This document shows positions 16,856 through 26,033 of a stretch of 64,000 nt of DNA, piece after piece. Below the pieces are notes generated by a model, which was not told the DNA's origin, searched no databases, and worked only from the letters and a program-made list of their open reading frames with translations. This stretch comes from Oscillatoria sp. FACHB-1407 (GTDB lineage Bacteria > Cyanobacteriota > Cyanobacteriia > Elainellales > Elainellaceae), in contig NZ_JACJSA010000008.1 in the NCBI RefSeq assembly GCF_014697545.1, positions 246,898 to 310,897 on the forward strand. The letters are read 5' to 3'. Both the position numbers and the translations under genes were made by a program. Numbering within the stretch: the stretch's first letter is position 1; the number at the start of each line of letters is the position of its first letter.

Positions 16856-19090
16856 ATGGTGGGATCTTTCAATCACTTTTCATTGACAAATCCATTTATT
16901 CCCCACGGTCACTGTTATCTCTGGCAGACCCAACTGGTTGGGTTACATATTGTGTCAGATGCAGTCACCGCAATTTCCTATTTTTTAATCGCTTTGTTGT
17001 TGATTTATTTTGTCCATCAACGCCGAAATTTCCCATTTTCAACTAATTTTTTGCTATTTGGAGCGTTTATCGTTCTCTGCGGCATAACCCACTTAATTGA
17101 AATTTGGACACTCTGGTATCCAAACTATTGGTTCTCTGGCGCAATCAAAGCAGCAACGGCGATCGCATCTTTTGCAGCCGCTCTCAAGATCGTTGCTGTA
17201 ATTCCCCAGGCTTTGGCAATCCCTAGCGCAGATGATCTAAAAGCAGCCAACCAAGCCCTCGAAACTCAAACAACCGAGCGTCAACAGGCTGAGCAAGCTT
17301 TGTTAGAAAGCGAATCAACACTGCGTAGCTTTTATAACAGCACCGAAGTCATGATGGGGGTCGTGGAGTTGTTAGAGGATGATATTTTGTACATTTCTGA
17401 CAACGCGGCAACGGCTCGATTTATGGGAAGTACACCTATGGTGTTGCGATCGCGACGCGCCAGTGAATTGGGGATGCCACCCGACGCCATTGACACCTGG
17501 ATGCAGGCATATCGAACCAGTGAAGCGGAACATCGACCTGTCTCGTTTGAGTATGTCCATCAGAGTACAGACACAGATGAGCAGTGGTTGCGAGCGACGG
17601 TTTGCCCAATTCCAGCCAGCCCTGGCGGTCGTATGCGCTTTTCTTACATGGTTGAGAATATTAGCGATCGCAAACGTATCGAAGCAGAACACAAACAGGC
17701 AGAGCAATCGCTGCGGCAATATACGGCGCAACTGCGCCAGGCACTAGAGTTTGAATCGATGTTGAAGCGTGTCACGGACAAGGTACGGGACTCTTTAGAT
17801 GAATCTCAGATTTTAGACACAGTCGTCCAGGAAATCGGGGAGGGGTTAGGGTTGCGTTGTTGTAGCGCAGCATTGTATGACCTGGTTAATCACACATCCG
17901 TCGTTCATTATGAATACACCACGTCTATGTTTCCGACAAAGGGAAGCGTGGTCAACATGGCAGATTTTCCTGAGATCTATACCCCGTTACTGAACGGTCA
18001 ATATTTTCAATTTTGCTTTGTGCAACCTGACCCAATTCGGGGGCGAGCAGCGATTTTGGCATGTCCTCTGGCAGATGATCAGTGTGTGTTGGGCGATCTG
18101 TGGTTATTGAACGATCGCGACTATGGGTTTCGTGACCTAGAACTGCGGTTTGTGCAACAGGTGGCAAATCAATGTGCGATCGCGATTCGTCAGGCACGCC
18201 TCTATCATGCTGCTCAAACTCAAGTACGAGAGTTAGAACGGCTCAACCAACTCAAAGACGACTTTCTCAGTACTGTTTCCCATGAATTACGCACACCCAT
18301 ATCTAATATCAAACTGGCAACCCAAATGCTAGAGTTTAGCCTCAAGCAAGCGGGGGTGCTGGGTACAGAGAGCCAGTCATCCAGCAAGATTGAGCGATAT
18401 TTCGCCATCTTGCAGGAGGAGGGTTATCGAGAAATTGCTTTGATCAACGACCTGTTAGACCTCTCTCGATTGGAGGCTGACACAGAGCCATCTCTTATGA
18501 CGACGATCGCACCCCAGTATTGGTTAGAGAGCCTGGTAGACATCTTTCAAGAGCGAGCTTTGAGCCAGCAGCAACGGTTGTTGGTTGAGGTTGAGCCAGA
18601 TTTACCCTCCATGACAACCGATCTATCCAAACTGGAGCGGATTTTGATGGAGTTGTTGAATAATGCCTGCAAGTACACCCCGGCAGGCGAGACGATTACC
18701 GTGTCACTACGACTTGTGCGACAGAGTTATGCCTTAGCCAATGCTGCGATCGCCACCTCTGCCACAGTGCCCATCTCAACCCTACCCATGCCAACCGCAC
18801 CGATACTACCTGAGTTGCCGATGCGATCTGGGTTGACCGATAAGCCAGAGTCTAGATGGCTGCAATTTAGTGTTAGCAATTCTGGGGTTGAGATTCCACC
18901 GGAGGAGCGCGATCGCATCTTTGAGAAGTTTTATCGCATTCCCAACAATGACCCCTGGAAACATGGTGGCACCGGACTGGGCTTAGCGTTGGTCAAGAGG
19001 CGAGTTGAAAGCTTGGGAGCTAGCATTCAAGTAGAGAGTCGCGATCGAGTCACAACGTTCCGAGTTGAGATTCCTTTATCAGACGAATGA
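16856..19090 (+). CDS. Ethylene-receptor-like sensor histidine kinase (EBD-PAS-GAF-HisKA-HATPase)
   Basis: The N-terminus carries three membrane helices matching the plant ETR1 ethylene-binding domain: VSDAVTAISYFLIALLLIYF and FGAFIVLCGITHLIEIW. Asp35, Tyr42, Ile72, Cys75 and His79 fall at ETR1 Asp25, Tyr32, Ile62, Cys65 and His69 with a constant offset of ten. Cys and His are the copper ligands. ETR1 Glu38 is Leu48 here. A PAS domain (about 150-270), a GAF domain (about 300-450, no phytochrome-type chromophore Cys seen), HisKA (FLSTVSHELRTP) and an ATPase domain (GGTGLGLALVKRRVE) follow. No response regulator is adjacent. The total is 744 residues. Confidence 0.88.
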   Translation: MVGSFNHFSLTNPFIPHGHCYLWQTQLVGLHIVSDAVTAISYFLIALLLIYFVHQRRNFPFSTNFLLFGAFIVLCGITHLIEIWTLWYPNYWFSGAIKAATAIASFAAALKIVAVIPQALAIPSADDLKAANQALETQTTERQQAEQALLESESTLRSFYNSTEVMMGVVELLEDDILYISDNAATARFMGSTPMVLRSRRASELGMPPDAIDTWMQAYRTSEAEHRPVSFEYVHQSTDTDEQWLRATVCPIPASPGGRMRFSYMVENISDRKRIEAEHKQAEQSLRQYTAQLRQALEFESMLKRVTDKVRDSLDESQILDTVVQEIGEGLGLRCCSAALYDLVNHTSVVHYEYTTSMFPTKGSVVNMADFPEIYTPLLNGQYFQFCFVQPDPIRGRAAILACPLADDQCVLGDLWLLNDRDYGFRDLELRFVQQVANQCAIAIRQARLYHAAQTQVRELERLNQLKDDFLSTVSHELRTPISNIKLATQMLEFSLKQAGVLGTESQSSSKIERYFAILQEEGYREIALINDLLDLSRLEADTEPSLMTTIAPQYWLESLVDIFQERALSQQQRLLVEVEPDLPSMTTDLSKLERILMELLNNACKYTPAGETITVSLRLVRQSYALANAAIATSATVPISTLPMPTAPILPELPMRSGLTDKPESRWLQFSVSNSGVEIPPEERDRIFEKFYRIPNNDPWKHGGTGLGLALVKRRVESLGASIQVESRDRVTTFRVEIPLSDE

Positions 19091-19488
19091 TGGATCGCAT
19101 GACTACTCTGGCAGATACGCTAGCTAGAAAACGGTTGGTTACGTCAACGCAGTTCAGGAGCCTTGGCGAATGAATTTGCGGCTATCAGAGCTACAGCGGT
19201 GGGCGAACCGACAGAGGTTAGTTTTGCTCCGATAGCAGCTATTTCAACTACTAAAATTCCGACTCCGTTTATAGCCCTACGCATATGCATTAGAACATAA
19301 GGGGGGTGGGGGTTGCGCCCTCAGCTAGGGGTTCCACCCCTGCACCCCGTTCTAACCTTAGTGAGTACTGCCATATCTATGGAGATTTCTGAGAAAGAAT
19401 CTACCAGTCGGTTTTTGATAGGGGCGTTTCGCGAAACGCCCGTATAGCGGTGTCAGTTTTTGAGAATCATATCCGCATTCAGCAACGC
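19091..19488. repeat. Spacer with REP fragment, GGGGTGCAGGGG repeat and GAGAATCAT repeat
   Basis: 19160-19185 holds a GCGAATGAATTTGCGGC REP-companion fragment. 19296-19350 is the GTTCCACCCCTGCACCCC repeat. 19419-19488 is the palindrome GGGGCGTTTCGCGAAACGCC joined to GTCAGTTTTTGAGAATCATA, a combination repeated at 63685-63755. No gene is seen. Confidence 0.6.
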
Positions 19489-19577
19489 CCCGTTGACGCT
19501 GTCCGCCTGAGAGTTGAGAGGGATAGCGATCGCCCAAGCCTGTCAGTTGAATTAATTCCAATAGCTCGTTGACGTCC
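19489..19577 (-). pseudogene. Fragment of a sulfate ABC transporter ATPase gene (cysA-like)
   Basis: On the minus strand this reads [20 protein letters not shown] followed by LSGGQRQR, the ABC signature region of CysA-type ATPases. The frame then breaks into dispersed-repeat DNA, and no Walker A or B is present. It is about 29 codons of a decayed gene, possibly left by insertion of the adjoining repeat. Confidence 0.7.
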
Positions 19578-19850
19578 CAGACCCCTCCTGGCTTTGCTTT
19601 AAGGGAAGCCGTGCCATAGCACGATCGCATTTAGCATGTGTGACCTCACAAGAAGCATTAATCTACGATAAGTCGATAGCTGTTTAGTAGATTTGCGATA
19701 GTGTGTCACACATTCCTCTAGGACGCAAGATACTAAAGCCCACTCAACAATCTATATCTCCAAAGTTTTGCAGACGCTAGAGAGCTACAACTTGATATCC
19801 GATAGCTTCCAGGCTATAAGAATGATTTGTAGCCGTCTTCTGTATTTTTG
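19578..19850. other. AT-rich spacer without recognisable features
   Basis: No repeat of the local families and no coding signal was found. The AT content rises toward the following gene. Its promoter should lie here, but I cannot place it. Confidence 0.4.
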
Positions 19851-20783
19851 ATGAGTAGAAGAACTCGAAGTCATCAGCCATTTAATCCAAGTTCAGAACT
19901 TCCCTCTGATCTAAAGAAGAATTACTCCATTACGATTTTTATTTTAGTGGTCTTAAGCGTACTCAAGATTTCTCTTAATTCTGATAATGGAGCTTGGAGT
20001 TTTTCACTAGAATTAAACGTTACATCCATCACTTTATTGCTGCTATTTTTGCTTTGGTTACCTACTCTACTTCCCTGGTTTTTAGAGCGAATTCCACAAA
20101 TGCGTGGCTCTTTAAACTGGTTGCGTGAACAGGGAATTGAAGAGATTGAAACCAACTTATTAAAAATTAAACTACGATACGGCGTGCAAGAAGCATCCGA
20201 AACTTATCAAACTCAGATATCAGAAGTTGGAGCCATTAATCTCACGTCTCAAGAAACCCAACAACAACTTGAGCAGCGATATCAAGAGGCGATCGCTTTA
20301 GTTGATGCAGCCAGTAATATCGAATCTGCTGAAGCCCTCAAGCGAATTGATCAATTAGCGGGATATTACGATCGCGTTCGCGAAGAAATGTCCCCTGGCT
20401 CAAATCGAACCCGATTAATGCTACAAATTTCCTCAACTATGTGGGCTTTAGTTCCTAAAGTAACTCACTTTCCTATTACTGAACGACTGAACAGTGCCAA
20501 GGGAGGAGAACGTTTATCGGCTTATAAATACATTGAATGGACTGCGTTTATAGATGAGATAGATTTGCTCGTTTCTAGAGCCATTGGTGTTTTAGAAGTA
20601 CCGTTCAATCAATACAGTGCTTTATTAGCCTTAAGACGAGTAGTCACCAATCATTCGTTTTCTCCTGAACAATCAAAAGCGATAGTTGATGTTTTAACCT
20701 GGTCTTCAGATCTTGACTATATTAGTTCCGATCGCCAGCAACTCATGATTGAAATTGCCTCAATTCTAAAAGCAAAACTATAA
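19851..20783 (+). CDS. Two-TM-helix hypothetical protein with coiled-coil domain
   Basis: A 310-residue protein with two hydrophobic segments (SITIFILVVLSVLKI; ITLLLLFLLWLPTLLPWFL) near residues 25-80, then a cytosolic part with a charged helical stretch (QETQQQLEQRYQEAIALVDA) and a C-terminal helical domain. ATG 19851 is preferred over TTG 19848. The gene is visibly AT-richer than its surroundings and has few HIP1 sites, compatible with horizontal acquisition. I do not recognise the family. Membrane anchor plus cytosolic helical domain is seen in some defence and signalling proteins, but nothing specific supports that here. Confidence 0.6.
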   Translation: MSRRTRSHQPFNPSSELPSDLKKNYSITIFILVVLSVLKISLNSDNGAWSFSLELNVTSITLLLLFLLWLPTLLPWFLERIPQMRGSLNWLREQGIEEIETNLLKIKLRYGVQEASETYQTQISEVGAINLTSQETQQQLEQRYQEAIALVDAASNIESAEALKRIDQLAGYYDRVREEMSPGSNRTRLMLQISSTMWALVPKVTHFPITERLNSAKGGERLSAYKYIEWTAFIDEIDLLVSRAIGVLEVPFNQYSALLALRRVVTNHSFSPEQSKAIVDVLTWSSDLDYISSDRQQLMIEIASILKAKL

Positions 20784-20788
20784 ACACT

Positions 20789-20880
20789 TAGCCGCGTAGG
20801 TTGGGTTAGCGTAGCGTAACCCAACGGCTATCAACCTTGTTGGGTTTCGTAAAACTCAACCCAACCTACTCACGCAACAT
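20789..20880. repeat. Dispersed GTAGGTTGGGTTAGC / AACCCAACCTAC inverted repeat
   Basis: A long imperfect hairpin (GTAGGTTGGGTTAGCG ... CTCAACCCAACCTAC) lies between convergent genes. A second copy is at 58350-58425. This is a widespread cyanobacterial interspersed repeat and may serve here as a bidirectional terminator. Confidence 0.7.
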
Positions 20881-20882
20881 CC

Positions 20883-22352
20883 TTAAAACCGTTCTAATGC
20901 GGGGAATTGCTCATGTGCCGCTGCCCGTCCCGCTTCGCCGCAAGTGCGCGGTGTAGGAAAGATTTTCTCAGGGTTAGCGAGTCCTTTGGGGTTAAACACC
21001 TGTCGCACCCACTGCATCGTTTCTAAATCCGTGGGGCTAAACATATTGGGCATGTAACAGGCTTTATCTGCGCCGATGCCGTGCTCTCCAGAGATGCTGC
21101 CGCCCACCTCCACACAGAGTTTGAGGATATCTCCCCCCAATGCCTCGACCTGCTCTAGCTGACCGGGCACCGAGTTGTCGTAGAGAATCAGCGGATGCAG
21201 GTTACCATCCCCGGCATGAAATACATTCGCCACCCGATAGCCGTGTTTGCTGCCCAACTCCTCAATTTGCTTGAGCACATATTGCAGCTTCGTCCGAGGA
21301 ATCACGCCATCCTGCACGTAGTAGTCGGGACTGATTTTGCCCATCGCCGCAAAGGCGGCTTTGCGTCCTTTCCACAGCGTCAATCGCTCCTGGGGGTCAG
21401 TGGCAGTGCGAATGCTGCGTGCCCCGTTTTGCCGACAGATGGCTTCAACACGCTGACTGTTGCTGGCAACCTCGACCTCTAAGCCATCGATTTCAATTAA
21501 CAGGATTGCCGTGGCATCACGGGGATAGCAATTGGTACAGACAACATCTTCAACCGCGTTGATGCTGAAGTTGTCCATCATCTCCATGCCACCGGGGATG
21601 ATGCCTGCGCTGATGATGTCGGAGACTGCCTGTCCTGCCGCTTCGACGCTGGTGAAGTCTGCCAGCAGCACATGGATTGCTTCGGGGGCTTTGAGAATGC
21701 GGAGGGTGATTTCGGTGGCGATGCCCAACGTTCCCTCAGAGCCAACAAATAGCCCTGTCAAGTCGTATCCCGGCATCTCCGGAATTTTGTTGCCAATGTC
21801 AGCAATCGCCCCATCCGGCAATACAATCTTCAACCCCAAAACGTGATTGGTGGTCACTCCATACTTGAGACAATGCACCCCACCCGAATTTTCTGCGACG
21901 TTGCCACCAATGGAGCAGATGATCTGGCTAGAGGGGTCAGGGGCATAGTAGAACCCCGCACCGCTTACGGCTTGCGTTACCCAGTTATTAATCACGCCCG
22001 GTTGCACCACCACACGCTGATTTTCTAGATCCACCTCTAGAATGCGGTTCATCAACGCAGTGCAAATGAGAACGCTATTTTCAATCGGCAACGCACCCCC
22101 TGAAAGCCCTGTTCCGGCTCCACGAGCGATGAATGGGACGTTGTAGCGATCGCACACCTTGACCAACTCCGCCACCTGCCCTGTCGTCCGTGGCAATACC
22201 ACCAACGCCGGACGTTGCTTATAGCTCGTCAGCCCATCACACTCATAGACCAACAACTCCTCGCGCCGCTGAATCACCTGACTTTTGCCAGCGATCGCCT
22301 CAAATGCTTGAATGATCGGTTTCCAATCGCGTTGCGTGTCTAGAGTCAGCAT
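20883..22352 (-). CDS. glcD: Glycolate dehydrogenase/oxidase FAD-binding subunit
   Basis: A 489-residue FAD_binding_4 / FAD-oxidase_C enzyme that oxidises glycolate to glyoxylate in the photorespiratory pathway. FIARGAGTGLSGGALP and the GGVHCLKYGVTTNHVLGL block form the FAD site; NVFHAGDGNLHP and GGSISGEHGIG are the C-terminal metal and substrate motifs. glcE and glcF are not adjacent, as is usual in cyanobacteria. Related D-lactate dehydrogenases share the fold, so D-lactate is a possible additional substrate. Confidence 0.9.
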   Translation of the reverse strand: MLTLDTQRDWKPIIQAFEAIAGKSQVIQRREELLVYECDGLTSYKQRPALVVLPRTTGQVAELVKVCDRYNVPFIARGAGTGLSGGALPIENSVLICTALMNRILEVDLENQRVVVQPGVINNWVTQAVSGAGFYYAPDPSSQIICSIGGNVAENSGGVHCLKYGVTTNHVLGLKIVLPDGAIADIGNKIPEMPGYDLTGLFVGSEGTLGIATEITLRILKAPEAIHVLLADFTSVEAAGQAVSDIISAGIIPGGMEMMDNFSINAVEDVVCTNCYPRDATAILLIEIDGLEVEVASNSQRVEAICRQNGARSIRTATDPQERLTLWKGRKAAFAAMGKISPDYYVQDGVIPRTKLQYVLKQIEELGSKHGYRVANVFHAGDGNLHPLILYDNSVPGQLEQVEALGGDILKLCVEVGGSISGEHGIGADKACYMPNMFSPTDLETMQWVRQVFNPKGLANPEKIFPTPRTCGEAGRAAAHEQFPALERF

Positions 22353-22359
22353 GGAAGGG

Positions 22360-22402
22360 AGAGGGGAGTGGGGAGTAGGGAGTGGGGAGTAGGAAGTGGG
22401 GC
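22360..22402 (-). repeat. GGGGAGTAGGGAGT simple repeat upstream of glcD
   Basis: Five GGGGAGT-like units lie directly before the glcD start codon on its transcribed side. They belong to the same repeat class as the cobA/hemD ends. Confidence 0.65.
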
Positions 22403-22486
22403 AGGAGGGGGTAAGATTTACATCTCTCCTTTGACCCTTTTGCGTCTCAGCTTTTTATCCTTAATCCTTTATCCTTCCAACTTACC

Positions 22487-23971
22487 TCACTGTGTGCCTT
22501 CCAAAAAGGTCTGAACCCGACCATCGGGGCTGAGCACGAGACGAATTTGGGCACTGTTTGCATTTTCCAGTGGTGACACCAGAGGTTCGCCCGTCAGAGG
22601 AATGCCCGTGCGATCGACGTAGGTACTAGAGGCTTGCCCCAGTGGGGTAATTTGCTGGAGCGTACCGTCTGCGCCCACAGACAGGCGATATTCCAGAGTT
22701 TGATTCAACGCATCAGGAGGTGTCCAGCGTTGCTGAAAGTAGTCTCGCAGTTCAGCTACCTGGGGAATGGTATCAAAGGCTGTCCCCCTCGATGCTCCTG
22801 CTGCCTGGGATGAACTGGGGTCTTCCAGGGTTGCTGCTCCCTCTGGAGCGGCTTGCCTTGCGGCTGCACTGTCATTGGCAGCAGAGGGGGCAGCCGGGAG
22901 TGGGGGAGCTTGTGCGACACTGGGGCGCGTCGGAATCTGAATTTGAGAGTTGGGGGGTGCCGAAGCGATCGCCCCAGGTTGAGCATTCTGCTGCGGAATC
23001 GGTGCCAACTGGGGCAACGGTGGAATGTTCGTCGGGCGAGTGGGAACTGTGCTACCAGCCGGGGGGACAGTACCCGGTACGGGAACCGCAGGCAGGGTGC
23101 CCGTAGGAATTGGCGTCGGAACCGCTGTCAGGTCGGGAGGTGTTTTAGTAGGGTCGAGCGCAGGTGGAACAGGTGGAGCAGTGCTAAAGCTCTCTGGAGC
23201 ACCGACAACCTCTGGATCTTGCGCCGGGCTGGAAGCCGTCTGCAACTCAGGCGATGAGACATCCATCACAAACTTGCCGAGCGTCGTCGTCACCCCCAGA
23301 GCCACAACCGCGATCGCCGCAATCCGCAACCAACCCGCACGAGACTGCATCCAGGCAGGACGCGACAACGACGGTAACGCCACTGCATCTGCTGCATACT
23401 CATCCAGCGCATTTGCCAGGTCAAACAGTTGCAGCGTGCTGAGAGAGACTACGATACCCGATTCCTCGGTCGCAAGGGTGCCCAGGTGCAACTCGTGATT
23501 CAGCAATCCCTTGGGTCTTAGAAAAATGTTTTGCGATGCCGCCATCCCAGACGGAGGTGAAGCGATCGCTGGAGAGGCTGCACTAGCAGGACGGAGTCGC
23601 TCACCGTTCGTGTAATTTCCCTGGTTTGATGAGGCAGCAGAGATCATCGGCTCAGCACTGCCTCCGTCGGAGGAGTCGCTGCGCATCGCCTCTGAAGCTG
23701 AGGGCATAAACCGCTGATTAAACTGCACCGGAGCTGCATCCAGTATCGTTTGCACATAGGTTTCAACCGCTTCGTGCAACGCCTCTAGTTGAGTACGGCT
23801 ACCCGTCACATGCACCTGATCTTCAGGCAACAAGCGGGGGTCGTCAAAACTCAACTGGAACCGCAAATGTTTCAACACAGAGGGATCAGTCCACCGGGAA
23901 AGAGGCGACTCATTCGCGGAAATTTCCAATGTGCAGGTCGGTGGGGTGTATCGACGGAAAACAGAGGGCAT
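22487..23971 (-). CDS. DUF4335 domain protein with a transmembrane helix and Pro-rich domain
   Basis: The 494-residue protein begins with the conserved DUF4335 pattern (VFRRYTPPTCTLEISANESPL, LRFQLSFDDPRLL). One TM helix follows (AGWLRIAAIAVVALGVTTTL, about residue 215-235), then a Pro/Ala/Thr-rich stretch of about 150 residues and a C-terminal TonB-like or AMIN-like strand domain (ELRDYFQQRWTPPDALNQ). The family is confined to cyanobacteria and almost always sits next to DUF3038, as here. Function is unknown; the topology suggests a periplasm-spanning envelope protein. Confidence 0.8.
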   Translation of the reverse strand: MPSVFRRYTPPTCTLEISANESPLSRWTDPSVLKHLRFQLSFDDPRLLPEDQVHVTGSRTQLEALHEAVETYVQTILDAAPVQFNQRFMPSASEAMRSDSSDGGSAEPMISAASSNQGNYTNGERLRPASAASPAIASPPSGMAASQNIFLRPKGLLNHELHLGTLATEESGIVVSLSTLQLFDLANALDEYAADAVALPSLSRPAWMQSRAGWLRIAAIAVVALGVTTTLGKFVMDVSSPELQTASSPAQDPEVVGAPESFSTAPPVPPALDPTKTPPDLTAVPTPIPTGTLPAVPVPGTVPPAGSTVPTRPTNIPPLPQLAPIPQQNAQPGAIASAPPNSQIQIPTRPSVAQAPPLPAAPSAANDSAAARQAAPEGAATLEDPSSSQAAGASRGTAFDTIPQVAELRDYFQQRWTPPDALNQTLEYRLSVGADGTLQQITPLGQASSTYVDRTGIPLTGEPLVSPLENANSAQIRLVLSPDGRVQTFLEGTQ

Positions 23972-24029
23972 TGGTCTAGAACGAGGAAGGACAAGGGAAG
24001 AGAGAAAAGGAAAAAAGAAGAGGGAGGAG

Positions 24030-24076
24030 AGCAGGAAGAAAGGATAAACGCTGAAGGATGAAGGATAAAAAGGAGG
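24030..24076. repeat. Purine-rich GAAGGATAAA repeat between the DUF3038 and DUF4335 genes
   Basis: AAGGATAAACGCTGAAGGAT and neighbours belong to the ATAAAGGCTGAAGG class. The tract from about 23975 separates two genes that are otherwise a conserved pair. Confidence 0.6.
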
Positions 24077-24679
24077 TCAGCGGGCGCGATCGAGGAGTGC
24101 CATCCACAACCGTCGGGTGCCAGTAGGCGCACTGTAAAACAGCAGATCAATAAGTAACTTTAGAGCCAGGTGAGTCAGTTGATCGGGGGGAACTTCATCC
24201 CCTTCATCCATCCGCTCTTGATACATATTATTGAAAGAATCGAGGTAATCCCCCAGGAGAGCGGTTTGGTGAGGGGGTTTATTTTGTTCAGTCAACTGTT
24301 CGAGTAGGGCAACCGCACGACGAATCAATTCCTGATGTTGTTTCGCCAGATGACAGGTGATGAGAACGAGCGATCGCGCCTCTTCCACATCGAGCCGTTT
24401 GCGCCCGTGCCCTTTCCGTAGAGGGCTGGATTGTCTCAACCGCCACAACGAAACGCGATCGGCAATGACCTCGGTCAAATTTAGCTCCGTTGCGGCTTGC
24501 AACATCGCCTCTGAGCCAATCCCTGCCAGTGCCTCCAGCGACAATAAGACTAAATCTAATTGCGCCTTGATGTTGTCCAACTGGACAGGATCAGGCTGAT
24601 GGGTCAGGGGCAGATCATCCCAGGCAGGATTTGTGGTAGGCGACTTGATCGTGGAGGGCATAGGATTCAAAATAGGCAT
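24077..24679 (-). CDS. DUF3038 domain protein
   Basis: About 200 residues, soluble and helical, with DUF3038 blocks: LDNIKAQLDLVLLSLEAL, RLDVEEARSLVLITCHLAKQ and GTRRLWMALLDRAR. The start at 24679 (MPILNPMPS) is chosen; the open frame extends to a TTG at 24733 without an ATG, and GGGAGG is about 16 bases upstream of 24679. It lies upstream of and co-directional with DUF4335, the usual cyanobacterial arrangement. Function is unknown. Confidence 0.78.
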   Translation of the reverse strand: MPILNPMPSTIKSPTTNPAWDDLPLTHQPDPVQLDNIKAQLDLVLLSLEALAGIGSEAMLQAATELNLTEVIADRVSLWRLRQSSPLRKGHGRKRLDVEEARSLVLITCHLAKQHQELIRRAVALLEQLTEQNKPPHQTALLGDYLDSFNNMYQERMDEGDEVPPDQLTHLALKLLIDLLFYSAPTGTRRLWMALLDRAR

Positions 24680-24733
24680 TTCAAATAGCGAATTACCTCC
24701 CAGGAACTTGACTTCTGGAGCCGTAGCCACCAA

Positions 24734-25488
24734 GGTGAGAACGGGGTGCAGAGATGGAATCCCTGACTGGGGGCATAGCCCTCATATCCCCTCTGTCCTC
24801 TTGCGATAGCGACAGCTATACATTCAAGGTAAGAGGTAACACTGCGGAGAATGAGCGTGTTACAGGTCTTGAAACAAGACTGGTACAACTGCGAGTAAGT
24901 TTCCACTTACCCTACGATGTTCCAAATCAAACAGCATCCATCAAGTGGGCTATATGTGACTAAGGCATGATGTGGCTAAAACGGTAACGTTTATGCCAAA
25001 CCAGACAATAACCCTTGGATGATACTTCGCTGTATTCAGCATGACATTAATTGCGTCATATCAAAAATTGAGTCATTCCGGTAGAGGACGATCGCTGTTA
25101 ATGGTCAATGGTTAATGGTCAATGGTCAATGGTTAATGGTTAATGGTTAATGGTCAATGGTTAGGGGGTAGGGGGTAGGGGTCAAGGGTTAATGGTCAAT
25201 GGTTAGGGGCTAGGGGTTAGGGGTCAAGGGTTAATGGTTAATGGTCAATGGTCAATGGTTAATGGTTAATGGTCAATGGTCAACGGTTAATGGTTAGGGG
25301 TTAGAGGTCATTGGCCAATGGTTGGGGGTCATTTGCTCACCTGTAATGAGTGACAGATGGCTTCTTGCAATTCTCACAACACCTGGGAAATCACCACATA
25401 TCAAACACATATCAAAAAGGTGTATTTTCCGTAATTCATGGCTGTTTTTTGAATTGTTAAGATATAAACCAATGAGTGGAATAGCCTT
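24734..25488. repeat. Spacer with a GGTCAATGGTTAAT simple-repeat array (25099-25330)
   Basis: 25099-25330 is made of ATGGTCAATGGTTA-type units of 7-8 bases with interspersed GTTAGGGG blocks. The rest has no recognisable gene. The same class occurs at 35872-36010, 39160-39280, 41325-41465, 54833-54975 and 61015-61110. Confidence 0.7.
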
Positions 25489-25851
25489 ATGTTTGAAATC
25501 GCTCTGATCTTTGTAGGAGTGGCGATCGCTCTCTACGTATCGATTGGGTTACTCGATCAAGTTATCAAACTATTTCGGCAGGTCGTTCTCAAGGAAAGCC
25601 CCAATCTGTCTGATTCAGATTCCCAAAACTCTGAAGCCAGCATTCGGGATAGATTGGCAACCGCTTCAGAAGGGTTTCCTGCAAACTTTGATTTGGGTTC
25701 CGCTCAGTGTCACGCCGATGTGTGTCCTACTGCCTCTGAAACAGTTAGCGGTTTGGCAGAAGGGCTCCAGGGTGCGTTGGAAGGATCGGGAGAACATTTG
25801 GGTCAGTGGATTGAGTCTGTCAGTCATGCCGTGAGCCACACAGGGTCATAG
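25489..25851 (+). CDS. Small membrane-anchored hypothetical protein
   Basis: A 120-residue protein with one N-terminal TM helix (MFEIALIFVGVAIALYVSIG) and a soluble, Ser/Glu-rich tail with two cysteines close together (QCHADVCPT). I recognise no family. ATG 25489 fits the hydrophobic N-terminus. It is preceded by the large simple-repeat spacer. Confidence 0.5.
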   Translation: MFEIALIFVGVAIALYVSIGLLDQVIKLFRQVVLKESPNLSDSDSQNSEASIRDRLATASEGFPANFDLGSAQCHADVCPTASETVSGLAEGLQGALEGSGEHLGQWIESVSHAVSHTGS

Positions 25852-25891
25852 TCAATTCATTGGTAGAAGCTGTCACTTGTCATTGGTCATT

Positions 25892-25927
25892 CGTCATGGT
25901 TCATTGGCTCACCAATAAACCATGACG
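25892..25927. terminator. Hairpin between convergent genes, possible bidirectional terminator
   Basis: CGTCATGGTTCATTGG and CCAATAAACCATGACG pair over 16 bases with one mismatch around a CTCA loop. The hairpin lies between a plus-strand and a minus-strand gene end. There is no strong T-tract, so it could be only a folded simple repeat. Confidence 0.4.
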
Positions 25928-26033
25928 ACGGCAGTTTATTAGGGGAGACTGAGGGGATCTAGCTTTGTCTGAAAGCGTAATGTTGACTGCTCAGACATCC
26001 TCTCATCACACTCCGGGATTCCTGTCACCCAAC

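Noticed and set aside
23025..23498. 157-residue plus-strand ORF inside the DUF4335 gene
   Set aside because: It is antisense to the Pro-rich coding region and composed of low-complexity Gly/Arg translation.
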